Part shown: one piece after another, positions 45,087 to 55,194 of the stretch
How positions within the stretch are numbered: position 1 is the first letter of the stretch
How the letters are laid out: every line of letters starts with the position of its first letter
Assembly: GCA_963693085.1 (NCBI GenBank)
Contig: OY856412.1
Coordinates: forward strand, 1,412,436,394-1,412,500,393
Length of the DNA stretch: 64,000 nucleotides
Reading direction: 5' to 3'
DNA from: Alisma plantago-aquatica
Lineage: Eukaryota; Streptophyta; Magnoliopsida; Alismatales; Alismataceae
Notes under the pieces: generated by a model
Database searches by the model: none
What the model saw: the letters and a program-made list of their open reading frames with translations, nothing else
What the model was told of the DNA's origin: nothing
Translations under genes and position numbers: made by a program

Positions 45087-46480
45087 GAGGTACCAGTGGT
45101 GCGAGAATTTGAGGATGTCTTTTTTGAGGAATTTCCTAGCATTCCCCCTCCTAGAGAGATTTAGTTTGAGACCAATCTTGTTCTTGGAACACAACCCATA
45201 GAACAGTCAGCATATAGAATGGCACCAACAGAGATGCAGGAGTTAAAGAAACAGTTACAAGAACTATTAGAGAAGGGTTTTATCAGGCCGAGCACTTCCC
45301 CTTGGGGTGCTCCCATGTTGTTTGTTAAAAAGAAGGATGGTTCAATGAGGTTGTGTATAGACTACAGACAGTTGAAGAAGGTGACAATAATTAATAAGTA
45401 TCCTTTACCACGGATTGGTGACATTTTTGATCAGTTGAGAGGTGCCATTGTGTTTTCAAAGATAGACCTGAGGTCAGGTTACCATCAGTTGATAATTAAG
45501 GCTGATGACATACCCAAGTCAGCTTTTAGGACTAGGTATGATCATTATGAGTTTGTGGTTATGCCATTTGGGCTAACCAATGCACCTGCAACTTTTAAGG
45601 ATCTAATGAATTGGGTGTTTAGACATTATCTTGATCACTGTGTGGTTGTGTTCATAGATGATATCCTGATATACTACAAGGATAGTCAACAACATGAGCA
45701 ACACCTTCGCCAGGCATTGACATTGTTGAGGCAGCATCAACTATATGCTAAGTTCAGCAAGTGTGAATTCTAGTTATCTGAAGTGTCTTTTCTGGGCCAT
45801 GTTATATCTGCAAAAGGAATTTGTGTTGATCCCAAGAAAGTAGAATTTGTACTAGAATGGGAACAACCAAAGACACAAACAGAGATATGTAGTTTCCTAG
45901 GTCTGGCAGGTTACTACAGAAGGTTCATCAAAGACTTCAGTTTTATAGTGTTACCCCTAACTAGGTTAACCAGGAAAGATGTTCCTTTTGCTTGGACTGA
46001 AAAGTGTCAACGTTCTTTCCATCTTTTGAAAGAAAAGTTGACTAGCGCATCGATGTTAGTACTTCTAGAGTAGGAAAGTTTATATTTTTTTTGTGATGCT
46101 TCAAAGAATGGGTTGGGATGTGTGATGATGCAAGATAAAAATGTGATTTCTTTTGCTTCGCGACAGCTTAAGAAACATGAGGAGAATTACCCAACACATG
46201 ATCTGGAGCTTGTAGTGGTGGTCCATGCCTTTAAGATCTAAAGATGCTATCTTTATGGAGAAAAGTGTTAGATCTTCATTGACCACAAGAATCTATAGTA
46301 TATCTTAACAAAATAGGAGTTGAGTATGAGGCAGAGGAGATGGATGGAGCTGATTAAGGATTATGATTGCACAATAGATTACCATCCAGGGAAAGCTAAT
46401 GTGGTAGCTAATGCATTGAGTAGAAATTCGTCTTCATCATCAACGGTAGATAATGCACAATTAAATTCCTTATTGTGCCA
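45087..46480 (+). pseudogene. Ty3 copy B reverse transcriptase and RNase H (broken)
   Basis: Contains the longest open stretch of pol in the window (45219-45773, 184 codons), carrying [41 protein letters not shown] and [10 protein letters not shown]. The stop at 45771 coincides with A 38350, and that at 46314 with A 38896. Private stops: 45162, 46072, 46269 and 46296; at 46269 copy A keeps CAG. The RNase H part is altered around the FCDAS segment. The whole of pol B stays in one frame, unlike copy A. Confidence 0.92.
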
Positions 46481-46499
46481 TAAGAAATATATGCTAGTG

Positions 46500-48005
46500 T
46501 CTCTTCGCCACATGAATGTATAACTAGAAGTTTCCTTGTTGGCAAGATTGTTGGCACAATTACAAGTGAAACATACCTTGAGATAGTAGATTCATGATGC
46601 ACAACATAATGATAATGTGATACAGAATATTTGATCAAGGATTGGCAGTGAAAAGTATGATGGCTTTCATGAGGCAGATGATGGTACAATTTGTTACCAG
46701 AATAGGATAGTAATTCCTGATGTTGATGGGTTGAGGAAGATGGTACTTGAGGAAGCTCACTCCTTCATGTATGCAATCCATCCTGAAAGTACCAAGATGT
46801 ACCAAAACTTGAAAGACATGTATTGGTGGCCATGTCTAAAGCATGATGTGGCAGAGTTCATTGCCAAATGTCCAGTTTGCCAGTAGGTGAAGGCTGAGCA
46901 CCAGAATCCTGTAGGGACATTACAACCCTTGCCAATACCACTGTAGAAATGGGATCATATTACTATGGACTTTGTGGTTGGTCTTCCTAGGACAGCCAAG
47001 GGTCATTACTCCATATGGGTGATAGTAGAAAGATTGACTAAGTCATCTCATTTTCTGCCAGTTAGGACAACGTTTACATCGGGGAAATTGGCAAAAACAT
47101 ATGTTGATGAGATAGTCCGTCTGCATGGCACTCCAGTGACTATAGTTTCTGACAGAGTTACATAGTTTACAAGTCATTTTTGGGAGCGTTTGTATTCAAC
47201 AATGGGAATACATCTGAGATTCAGCACAACTTTTCATCCACATACTGATGGCCAGTCTCAAAGGACTATTCAGACTTTAGTAGATCTCTTAAGGGCATGT
47301 GTGCTGCAATTTCTTGGTAGTTGGGATGTACATCTAACTCTGATAGAGTTTGCGTGCAAAAATATCTATCATAGGAGCATAGATATGGCCCCTTATGAGG
47401 CTCTGTATGGGAGATGATGTTGGTCTCCTCTTTGCTGGTATGAGACAGGTAAATAACAACTTTTGGGTCCTTAGCTAGTACAATAGACTACAAAAAAGAT
47501 TAAAGTGATACAACAATAGTTGAAAGTAGCCCAAGACAACCAGAAATCTTATGCAGATAACCGACATAGACCACTTGAGTTCCAAGTGGGAGATAGAGTA
47601 TATCTTAATGTTTCTCCTTGGAAAGGTGTGCTGAGGTTTGGAAAGAATGGTAAATTGGCTCCTAGATTTATGGGATCATACCTTGTCCTAGCTCGTGTTG
47701 AAAAGGTAGCCTATAAGTTGGAGCTACCACCATAACTACATAAATTGCATAATGTCTTTCACATCTCTATGTTGAGGAAATGCCATCTAGATACTGACCA
47801 GACAATCCAACCAGTAGAGGTTGAGTTAGATGAGGATATCTCCCATGTTAAGGGTCATGTATTTATCCTGTATAGAAGGGTGAAAAGGTCGAAGAGAAAA
47901 TATATAATACTAGTGAAAGTTTTGTGGAATCATCATGACATAGAGGAAACCACATGGGAACTAGAGAATGAGATGCGCAGAAAATACCCATCTCTTTTTG
48001 CATAG
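46500..48005 (+). pseudogene. Ty3 copy B integrase with chromodomain-like tail (broken)
   Basis: Same domain order as copy A and all in one frame: zinc-binding segment ending CPVCQ (second Cys kept), [20 protein letters not shown], the QRTIQTL region, then VKVLWNHHDIEETTWELE at the end. Private stops include one near 46632 (copy A has CGA) and one near 46944 (copy A has TGG). A TAG after CPVCQ and one after the IVSDR segment are shared with A. Confidence 0.9.
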
Positions 48006-48041
48006 GATTTCAGGGCAAAATCCTTGTTAGGGGTTTATAGT

Positions 48042-49977
48042 TGTAAGGCCCCTAAACTTGCTTAATGAGTTGAATAAGCTTAATTACCATAATTGAATGC
48101 CTAGAACCCTAATCTAACCTTTTGATATGTTTTTAGCAAGTTATGTAATTTTTTGTACATTTTGGACTTTTCTACAATTTACCTAATTGAGGGGTTTTCT
48201 TTGTAATTTTTCACATGTATTATGTTCCTTAGATGTTATATTATCATTCTTGAATATTTTCAGCCATGGGGCTCCTAGTTGAGCCATGGTTTGAAGGTGT
48301 TTTCCTCAAGGGTATTTTAGGGTTTACCCCTTCATGGATGAGCTACCTTTTGTATCTATCAACTAATGAATCATGTGATTGGCTGGGAAATTCGAAAAAG
48401 GAAAGATAAGGAGGTCTATATAGACGGTGGGGGAGCTGCTTTTGTGTGTGTGTGCTTGTATATTCTTAATAATTTAAATCCATGGACACTTGGATAGATA
48501 CTAGAACTTCAATATTTTCTTTTCTTTATCGTAAAGTTATATATACTTATCCCTAAGCACCAAAATAAGACATTTACTCTCCACCACTTCCCTCCTTCTC
48601 TGACCTTCATTTCCCTCTATGCTGATGTGAATTCCCTGCTCGAGGAAGAAGAAAGTGGGGACCTTCTTGGAAAAACTTCTAGTGTTGCAATTGATTTCCT
48701 TTTTGGGTCTAAAAGCTTCCTCCTAGTGATCATGACCTAAAAATGTAAGTATTAACTTATTTCCTCAATTTATTTCTTTGTTCTTTTTCCTACTATATAT
48801 CTCCAGGTCGGAACCCTGTTGTTCCATGGTGAAAGTGGCTCTAGAACTCAAAAATATATCCTAATTGTTTCTTTTTCTAGGATTTTGCTTCTTTGTGGAG
48901 AGAAGTGCCTATTTGGCCAAGTTCAGAACTAAATCTAGGGATTTCTTGCCTTATTTTCTTGATATTATTGCTGTTTGAAATATTACCTACTCTATAGAGG
49001 TGAGTTATATAACATTCTTCACTTATATTGCTTACTAGAAGCTTGCTAGTTCATGTTTATGCTTTAATGTGATGATCTAAGCATAAAGAAACCATGCTTT
49101 AGTAGAATTACGAATTTTTGTGGTGTTCCCTATTTTTTTCCAGTTCTATATGAACTTGTAAACTTGTGTATGACCTTTATAATGTGTAACATGATCTGGG
49201 ACAGGTTGATAGCATCAACCTATGGTGCTAAGCACAAAATAATTGATGGTTCAAGTTAGGGTTTTCAAGCTATTTCCTTCCCTATCACACAACTGATGGT
49301 CATACCATTCAACAACCAATGGTGTTGCTATCTTAGCAACTAATGTTCGTGATCAAGGGTGTCAAATTTATGGTGACAACCTATGGTCACCCCCTTAGGT
49401 CAGGTTTTGGCTCAATTTGGTGTTTAATTATCATTTACTATGTATTCTAATGATGTTATCAATCGATGATGACATTAGCTTAATATTTGATGGTGTTAAC
49501 TGAATGTATTACTGATCTAACAACAAATGGTGACCTAATGATCACAATTAATGGTGGATCAGGTCATCACCATATATAATGAGTTAAGAATGTAATTTTA
49601 GATTTGGCTAAATCTTGAACCAATGGTTCCTTGGTTCAATTGATCTAATGGTTAGACCTATACTTCAATTGATTACCTTGAACAATGAACCTGATCCAAT
49701 GAATACAATTGGATGGTTCAACATCCAATGTATTAGAATAAATCACATGGTATTATATGTGGTTCCTAGTGATGATAATTCGATGGTTCAATACCATTAA
49801 TTTGTAATCTTACCTTTTCCATTATATAGTTATATTTGATAAATCACTATAATAAGTGGATGTGTAACTCCCATGTGATCTAGCTTGTTATAACTAACCT
49901 AAATGTAATTATATGATGTTGATTGGTTATAATCATACATCTTAAATGATTAATGTGATAATGAATTACACTCTTCT
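48042..49977 (+). repeat. Ty3 LTR C, interrupted by a LARD insertion
   Basis: It starts TGTAAGGCCCC right after copy B and follows the other LTRs to the base matching about 34100, where an unrelated LTR (TGTTACGACCCC) begins at 49978. The remaining roughly 1.7 kb of this LTR should lie beyond the right window edge. It shares the absence of the 52-bp segment with the middle LTR. Confidence 0.88.
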
Positions 49978-50351
49978 TGTTACGACCCCATTTGAGCTTA
50001 ATTGGTAAACTAGGATTTACCTAGACAATTGCAAAGATTAATTAGAATAATCATTCTTGAAATCTAATTAATAACGATAACACAATTAGGATGTTTTAAC
50101 TATGATAAGAAGTCTAAATATTCTTTTGTCTTGAGAATTAGGGTTTGAGAAACATAAACCCTAATCGGCCCAAAATAGGGTTTTAATGATGCATGAATAC
50201 AGAATTTGATAAGTAGAATATCTCACTAAATGATTTTTAGTATTTTATGTGTAACTCTGATTTACTTCCAATTTGTATATGATTTGGATATATAAAATGT
50301 GAACAACATCGGAAAATATCAGAATTTTTGAAAAATGCCCTGACCTGTTTA

Positions 50352-50573
50352 TCGGCCGAGTTTCAAACTCGACCGATCACATTTCCAGAATTTTACAGCA
50401 GTGTGGTAATTGAATTTTATCTTTTTATTGGTATATCCAATTGATCTCAAATTTTAACTGTGCCTGAAAAACACAGTTTTAGACACTCTTTTAAATTGGA
50501 ATAATTTTTGTATGACTTTTGAATCCCTACAGTAAGGGTGTCGGTCGAGTTTGTGCAGGACAAACTCGGCCGA
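50352..50573. repeat. Two TCGGYCGAGTTT hairpins in LARD-1 LTR
   Basis: Pair 1: arms 50352-50363 and 50365-50376. Pair 2: arms 50541-50554 and 50560-50573 (14-bp arms, 5-nt loop). The core is the same as in the gag-only LTR block, and the position relative to the probable TATA is similar (about 200-420 bp upstream). The inverted LTR copy has them at 58158-58182 and 57960-57993. Confidence 0.85.
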
Positions 50574-50771
50574 ATATTTTGCAGACTGCAATATAGCAGT
50601 GCATTTTTCTATTTTTAATTATTTATTGGTAACTCCAAATGATGTCAAATTTTAACTGAAGCTTTATAGAACAATTATACACAACGTGATAAATTCCCAT
50701 AATTGTTGGAGAATGTTTGATCTCTGAAATAAACGAATTACAGTAACTTTTGTATAACTGAATATTCAGCC

Positions 50772-50779
50772 TATATAAT
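50772..50779 (+). promoter_or_regulatory. Possible TATA box of LARD LTR
   Basis: TATATAAT about 800 bp into the LTR; the inverted copy keeps a TATAATTA-type sequence near 57755. No other support. Confidence 0.35.
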
Positions 50780-53282
50780 TAAAGTTAAGTGTTGGGTCAA
50801 TATGCAATTGACTGAAGCAGCTCAATTGACTTATATGAGCAACCACACACACAAGCAGCTCTCATTCTTCGTCATTCACTCCAGAGAAACGAAAATCTAG
50901 AGAGAGAGAGAGAGTTAGGGCTTGAGTGAAGAAAGTGGGGGAATTGCTGAATTAGGGTTCTGCGGTCCCAAGAATGGTGAAATCAAGTAAGTTTGGATCC
51001 TTTGCATAGACTTTTATGGTGAATCTTCTCTCTCATGTCTAGATTCCGTCCATGCTCTGATTTGATCCAAGATGATGTCGAAATTCCCTCTTTTCTCACC
51101 CTTTCTTCATAATCCCTCATTTTCAAGGTTTCCGAGTTGAATGGAAGAAGAATTGGGAGATTTGCTAGGGATTTGATAGGAATTCGAGATTCCCTGAGTG
51201 GAGCTGCAGTTGTGAGGTGTTTTCACACCTTAGGGTGAGTGGGTTCTTCCTTCAAACATTCTAATGCACGAATTTGGTTATAACATCCAAATCCCTAAAT
51301 GCTTAGCATGTGAATTCTAAATCCTGAAATGTCCGTTTGATTTAAGTTATTGTAAAATTGATATGATACAGATTCCTTCTCTGTTTGAACGACTCTTTTA
51401 TGGTAGATTCATATCAGATATGTATACAACACTTCCTAGTGAGGATGCTTTTAGATTTATATCAAATGATGTAATTAGGGTTTGACCTAATTGAGATATC
51501 GCTAGAGTTTCAACCTTATTGAAATGGACTAGTAATCCTATAAGTGGTTAGGATGTACCATATGGGTTATCTTAATTGAATTTTATTCTTGATACATGAT
51601 ATCTCAGTGAATGGTATGGAAACCCTAAGTTTAGTTAAACTTCCATGGTTTCATGTCTATATTGATTGCATATGATTTGTTGGAAACAATCTTTATCTAG
51701 TGAATGCTTATATCCTATGAAATTCTTATGAGAGACATGCGACAAGTGAATGAGGTAAATGAAAAGGTGAATGAGGCAAATGCAACCCTAAGAGTAGGGT
51801 GTTGGCATGTGATGAATGAATAAGGCAAATGAAACCCTAAGGATAGGGTGTTCAATGAATCATGCTATGGTAATATGAAAGGTCTCGATATAAGATGTGG
51901 TGATGCTTAATTGTTGAATTGTATGTTTCTAGTGCATTTAACTTTATATGCTTGTTCTCTCTGAAATGATATTTACATACTACAGGGCTTCTTATATTTC
52001 AATACATATCTCGTAAATTGCAGGTGATGAGATATGACATGCTCTAGAAAGGGATGTTACCGAGACATGGTATATGTTGAATACATGAGTTATGATAGTT
52101 ATATGTTAATTAATTAATAGACCTAGGTGCCCTAACACCGTAGAACCCCTAAATGAAGGTCTGTTTCTTAGGGGTGAAACTCGTGTCCAACATCAACCGG
52201 TTGAGTAATTCTGGTGGCACGAGGATGGAAAGAGAGGCAGTGTCTAACAACAATCGTGCGTGTGTCACGATGGCACTGGGGAAAAAGAAAACACTGTTAT
52301 CTAACACCATTCGTGCGTGTGTCACGAAGGTAACCCTGTGACCCTCCGCCAGTGTACTCAGGTTAAAGGAGGAGTCAGGTGCACTCAGAGTAGTGCTTTG
52401 AGGCCATAGAGCCTATGGTTCTGGCCGGAGAGCCAGGGGTCTTGTAGCAGAGCAGGGCTGGCGTCAGACTTAGCATTTCCCGGGTGTGTCGCTAAGTCTT
52501 GTACGGTGGGGCCGTAGCATGAACTTGTTGCGGATCTTCATATGCAGAGTACACTGCATATGTTTAGGGCATAATCTAAAATATGATCATATAGGTTCAC
52601 AGAGTTCTTTATAAATGAAAGAGTTAAGGAAGACTAGAAGCATAGTCTTCTTTAGTTATTCTTTGGATGCAATATTTACATTCTTTGTTATTTCAATTAT
52701 ATTGTTTTAGAACTGCTCAGTGTAGTATTAATTGTTGTTAAATTTCATATCGTTTATTCAAATTATATTTGTAATCACATTAGTGCATTAGTCTGTTTCC
52801 ATGAAGTACTCATTCACTGAGCGAGTAGGCTCACCCCTCTACTCAAACATTTTAGGGTTAACCGCGTGGACTTGAAGATGGTCAAAGCATCATTGTAGAC
52901 CTGCCACAGGAGTCAAGTTCGAGATTAGTTGTGTCAGTCGGTCCTTGTCACTCTAGGTCCTCAATAAGAGTTTAGAGAGAGAGTTGTAATTACAATGTGT
53001 AATATTGTTCCTCTTTGATATGTATGCTAGTTAACAAGTTTTATGTGCACAAGTTGTGAAAGACATCATGAATGTTTATACATGTATCTTTTCTGTTAAA
53101 GTATGATTAGTAAAAGAAATGTTCAGATTCCCTTGTTAAGATGTTTTATGTGGTTCAATGCGATGAAACAAGAGGTTAAAAGAAAAGAAAAAGTTAAAGG
53201 TGTTCTTTGTGTTACATATAAATCCTATCTTATGCCCTAATCTCATGATTTGAGGAAATTGTGAGATCGGGGTGTAACAGCT

Positions 53283-53294
53283 TGGTATCAGAGC
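53283..53294 (+). other. Primer binding site of LARD-1
   Basis: TGGTATCAGAGC, iMet type, three bases after the LTR end. Confidence 0.9.
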
Positions 53295-53836
53295 TTAGGG
53301 TGAGTTGTCAAGGACCATTAAGTTAGTAAGTTAGAGTCCTAAGTGTGGCAGATAGGAGATGTTTGATGTTAGCTTTGGGGATTTGAGTATTTGGATATCC
53401 TGGCCCGATATCTGAGTACTTGGATCAGCCAGTACAAGCTACTTTGTCTATTCTCTCACGTATACCCTGGCCAGGTATACAGTGGAAGAATGGGCTAGAG
53501 ATGAACCCTAGAAAAGTTAGGGTTAGAAAACGAGAAAAGAAACAAGAATTAAGAGCGTAAATGTAAAAGGAGATAGAACTTACATTTCATTATGTTGTTT
53601 TTGTTGGAAATGTACAGAAATGCTCTTATATGTTTGAATTGAAATATTCAATACTTTGAAGTATGGGTCTTTAATATCTATTGTACACTATGCAATTGTA
53701 GCATTTATTGATTTTATTGTTTGTAACAAGTAGACTAGAATTGACCTTTGAATGGGCTTTTGTTTCTATGGTTTTGCCCGCTGATTCGAGTGAAATTAAC
53801 ATCAGCAGGTCTGTTTAGGTTTTCAGTCTGTACACA

Positions 53837-54034
53837 ATTCGGCCGAGTTGTATGTGGTTCGGCCGAGTTTCCTTAATAGGCAATCGAACAGCAAACTGAT
53901 CGGCCGAGTTGTATGTAATTCGACCGAGTTTCCTTTTTCAGGAAATCAAACGGCAAGTTGATCGGCTGAGTTTCAAGCGGATCGGCCGAGTTGTGAAGCA
54001 ATCGGCCGAGTTTCTGACCAATCGGCCGAGTTTC
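53837..54034 (+). repeat. Cluster of about eight direct TCGGCCGAGTT motifs in LARD-1 internal region
   Basis: Eight copies of TCGGCCGAGTT(G/T) or a one-base variant (TCGACCGAG, TCGGCTGAG) in 198 bp, all in the same orientation, unlike the inverted pairs in the LTRs. Spacing is irregular, 20-36 bp. LARD-2 has the matching cluster at 60955-61150. Confidence 0.9.
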
Positions 54035-55194
54035 TGAGCTGTGAGTGGCAGTTCAGGAAGAATGTAATCCTTTGTAGTTCTTGGCTTCAGGATTTCAGGT
54101 TTGGCCTGGTTCGGTTGGCAGGATGCGTTACTAGGATTTAATGAATCCTATTAATAGCATAATAAGAATAGAATTGGAATAATTAGACCCACATCAGAGT
54201 AAGAATGTACATACAGTAAGACGTTGAAACATATGGGCAAGATCAGAACAACTAAGAATTAGTTGAAACTGATATCTAAGGTTTAACTTTGGGGTCTCAA
54301 ATGTGAAACCCTTAATTGGGAATAATATAACATGATAAGAAGTTCATAATCAGTTTATTGATTAATATTACATGAACTATACATATGAAATATAGAAAAG
54401 ATATGTGAAATGTATGTATGGTTCAAGATAACAAGAATCAATCATGAAGAATGAATCATATAATAGAGTATAATGCTTTTATGAACTCTAAAGCAAAGGC
54501 TAAGTAGAGAATAGGGTTGAGCATTCAATAGGTCCATAGAAGTAAAGAGTCTTCAAAAGAGTAAAAGTGAAGAGAATCGTATGAACATGTAACTCATAAG
54601 ACTAGAACAACAAACTAGTTTCTAAGCAAAGAACATAAGTGTAGTTTAACGAATGAATAAGTCATACAAAGGTAGACTGTATTCAGAAGAGAAAAACTTG
54701 ATTGAAAGAGAAACTATGTTTGACCCATGCATGATCCACTTGATTTAAAAATGAAGAATATGTAATGTATTCGACATGAGGAAAGAACTAATAGAAAGAC
54801 TATTAATTTAGAACATTAACTTCACAATAGTATAAAGATAAAGGTGGAAATATGTGCAACATGGTATACATGACCATACATATGAATAAGCAACATGGTC
54901 ATAAGAGAAAAATTTAGAATTAAAGATGACGAGTTAAAGAGTAGTATATAGTAAGAGGACTATGAAACGTAAGAAAGGGTTTGAAATATGATGGAGAAGT
55001 TATAAAATAAAGAGGTTGTGAGATTCAAGCAAGTGCTAATTAATCAAATATCTCTGTTGATAACTAAGTAAATCTACATACGAGAATGTATTAAGGGAAT
55101 GTTTGAATACAAGTATTCCAAGTCTTAAAATCATCTTCTCTTTCATATATTCCTTAATAAGAGCAAGGTGGGAATGAAATGATAAGAGAAAATG

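Larger units (their letters stand above)
49978..53279 (+). repeat. 5' LTR of LARD-1 (3.3 kb)
   Basis: It starts TGTTACGACCCC and ends GGGTGTAACA three bases before a perfect PBS. The inverted LTRs at 55195-58556 and 61708-64000 confirm both edges. Contents: hairpins at 50352-50376 and 50541-50573, probable TATA near 50772, a GA microsatellite near 50900, ACCCTA/TAGGGT mini-palindromes near 51791 and 51831, and a 57-bp-period duplication with TCGTGCGTGTGTCACGA (52243-52327). It has no long ORF. Visibly more diverged from the inverted LTRs than they are from each other. Confidence 0.88.
53280..55194 (+). mobile_element. LARD-1 internal region, 5' part (non-coding)
   Basis: It aligns over its whole length with the reverse complement of 59796-61707, the corresponding part of LARD-2. 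There is no gag or pol motif in any frame and no ORF of note. It holds the directional motif cluster at 53837-54034. The match breaks at 55194, where LARD-2 begins in inverted orientation; the other 1.2 kb and the 3' LTR of LARD-1 should lie to the right of the window. Confidence 0.85.

Noticed and set aside
50800..51010. Possible captured host-gene 5' end (GA repeat, AGGGTTCTGCGG, ATGGTGAAATC)
   Set aside because: It looks like a plant 5' leader, but no exon or protein match follows, and it is an ordinary part of a repeated LTR.
52153..52341. 62-aa ORF with an internal repeat (RACVT)
   Set aside because: Lies wholly in the LARD LTR and arises from the 57-bp-period duplication; it is not kept as an ORF in the inverted LTRs.
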